In this document: positions 63,455 through 64,000 of the stretch, in pieces | Position numbering within the stretch: the first letter of the stretch is position 1 | Layout of the letters: every line of letters begins with the position of its first letter | Assembly: GCF_002295115.1 (NCBI RefSeq) | Contig: NZ_NSFV01000015.1 | Location: 62,001 to 126,000 of the forward strand | Source: Mesorhizobium sp. WSM4311 | GTDB taxonomy: Bacteria; Pseudomonadota; Alphaproteobacteria; Rhizobiales; Rhizobiaceae | DNA: 64,000 nt | Direction of reading: 5' to 3' | The notes under the pieces: generated by a model | What the model was told of the DNA's origin: nothing | The model's input: the letters and a program-made list of their open reading frames with translations, nothing else | The model's database searches: none | Program-made: the position numbers and the translations under genes

Positions 63455-64000
63455 ATGATCCAGCGTTTCGCAAAATCGGAAGACGGCGCGGCGATGGTGG
63501 AAATGACCATCGTATCGACGCTGCTGTTCTCGCTTGTCCTGGGGTTCGTCGATTTCGGCTATGCGTTCTATCAATGGAATGCGGCCACCAAGGCGGTTCA
63601 AGTCGGCGCCCGGCTGGCGTCGATATCGGATGCGGTTGCAACCAACCTCGCGACCGCGGGTCCGATCTCGTCTCCCGGCGCCCCGATTGTCGCCGGCGCG
63701 TATGGTCCCTTTGTCTGCACCTACACCGCCGGCACGGGCGGCTGCAGCAACGGCGGCGGCTTCAGCGCCGCCAATTTCAGTCGCATCTTTCGTGGTGACA
63801 CCGCAAACACCAATGATGATGCCTGTCCCAATGTGGGCACTAACCAGCGGCCCGGCATGTGTCACTTCTTCCCGGGCTTGCTGCGCAGCAACGTCGTCGT
63901 CACTTATTCGGCCACCGGCCTTGGCTATCAGACCCGGCTAAGCGGTCCGGTGCCGACAATCACCGTCAGCCTGCAGAACAGGACCTTCCAGTTCTTCTTC
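63455..64000 (+). CDS. TadE-like pilus assembly protein, second copy (cut by right edge)
   Basis: An open frame from the ATG at 63455 runs to the last base (182 codons, no stop). It begins MIQRFAKSEDGAAMVEMTIV and continues with STLLFSLVLGFVDFGYAFYQ, the TadE N-terminal motif with the Glu expected after the cleavage site. It starts two bases after the previous stop codon. The rest of the gene, and any further tad genes, lie beyond the window. Confidence 0.85.
   Translation, partial: MIQRFAKSEDGAAMVEMTIVSTLLFSLVLGFVDFGYAFYQWNAATKAVQVGARLASISDAVATNLATAGPISSPGAPIVAGAYGPFVCTYTAGTGGCSNGGGFSAANFSRIFRGDTANTNDDACPNVGTNQRPGMCHFFPGLLRSNVVVTYSATGLGYQTRLSGPVPTITVSLQNRTFQFFF

Overview
The window is high-GC alphaproteobacterial chromosome, almost certainly Rhizobiales and most like Mesorhizobium. 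This rests on protein character and on gene order. A CbrA-type kinase, acetoacetyl-CoA synthetase, AsmA protein, potIHGF, isocitrate lyase with its ScfR-type regulator, a glutamine-synthetase-like gene and an FAD oxidoreductase are arranged much as I recall for Sinorhizobium meliloti. The intergenic palindromes are also of rhizobial type. I saw no rRNA, tRNA, CRISPR array, transposase or prophage.

Layout. 1-7.3 kb: CbrA/PdhS-like histidine kinase (cut by the left edge), acetoacetyl-CoA synthetase and an AsmA protein. 7.4-11.6 kb: putrescine ABC transporter potF-G-H-I on the minus strand, with a strong hairpin between potF and potG and a tandem palindromic repeat after potI. 11.9-16.3 kb: a DMT exporter, then the ScfR-type regulator divergent from aceA, and a small conserved protein. 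16.5-20.8 kb: a degenerate receiver protein, a HAD hydrolase, and PuuA-like and PuuB-like genes, which fit catabolism of imported polyamines. 21-31 kb: SH3 protein, SDR, the Entner-Doudoroff operon zwf-pgl-edd with a clear terminator, a vWA protein, a GlxA/AraC regulator and folD. 31.2-40.7 kb: surface polysaccharide genes (Wzz-type co-polymerase, flippase, DUF6492 transferase, WecG/TagA transferase, GT4, GT2, O-antigen ligase). 40.7-47 kb: proC, a VapBC toxin-antitoxin pair, an SAF-domain dehydrogenase, a multicopper oxidase and a DUF882 peptidase-like protein. 47-52.7 kb: an accessory-looking membrane and lipid island (histidine-rich membrane protein, PAP2-type protein, broken and intact isoprenylcysteine-methyltransferase-like copies flanking an acyltransferase, and a fatty-acid hydroxylase/sterol-desaturase protein). 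52.7-64 kb: a divergent Flp/Tad pilus locus (tadA-B-C-D-cpaA leftward; two Flp pilins, cpaB, cpaC, a lipoprotein, tadG and two TadE-like genes rightward, the last running off the edge).

The genes suggest three themes. Polyamine, acetate/acetoacetate and sugar catabolism are grouped on the left. Cell-envelope and surface-polysaccharide functions fill the middle. A pilus locus closes the right side. A perfect CtrA-type box (TTAA-N7-TTAA) lies upstream of the first pilin gene, and a near-match lies in the divergent glycosyltransferase promoter region. CbrA-type kinases act through DivK on CtrA in related rhizobia, so the window may hold both an input and outputs of the cell-cycle circuit. That link is inference.

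The most unusual structures are the duplicated and internally deleted methyltransferase copies bracketing an acyltransferase, the leader-plus-pilin tandem duplication, the intergenic palindromes joined to stop codons, and repeated TTTACA motifs between the ScfR-type regulator and aceA. I did not find a clearly novel multi-gene system. The 47-52.7 kb island is the best candidate for something undescribed.
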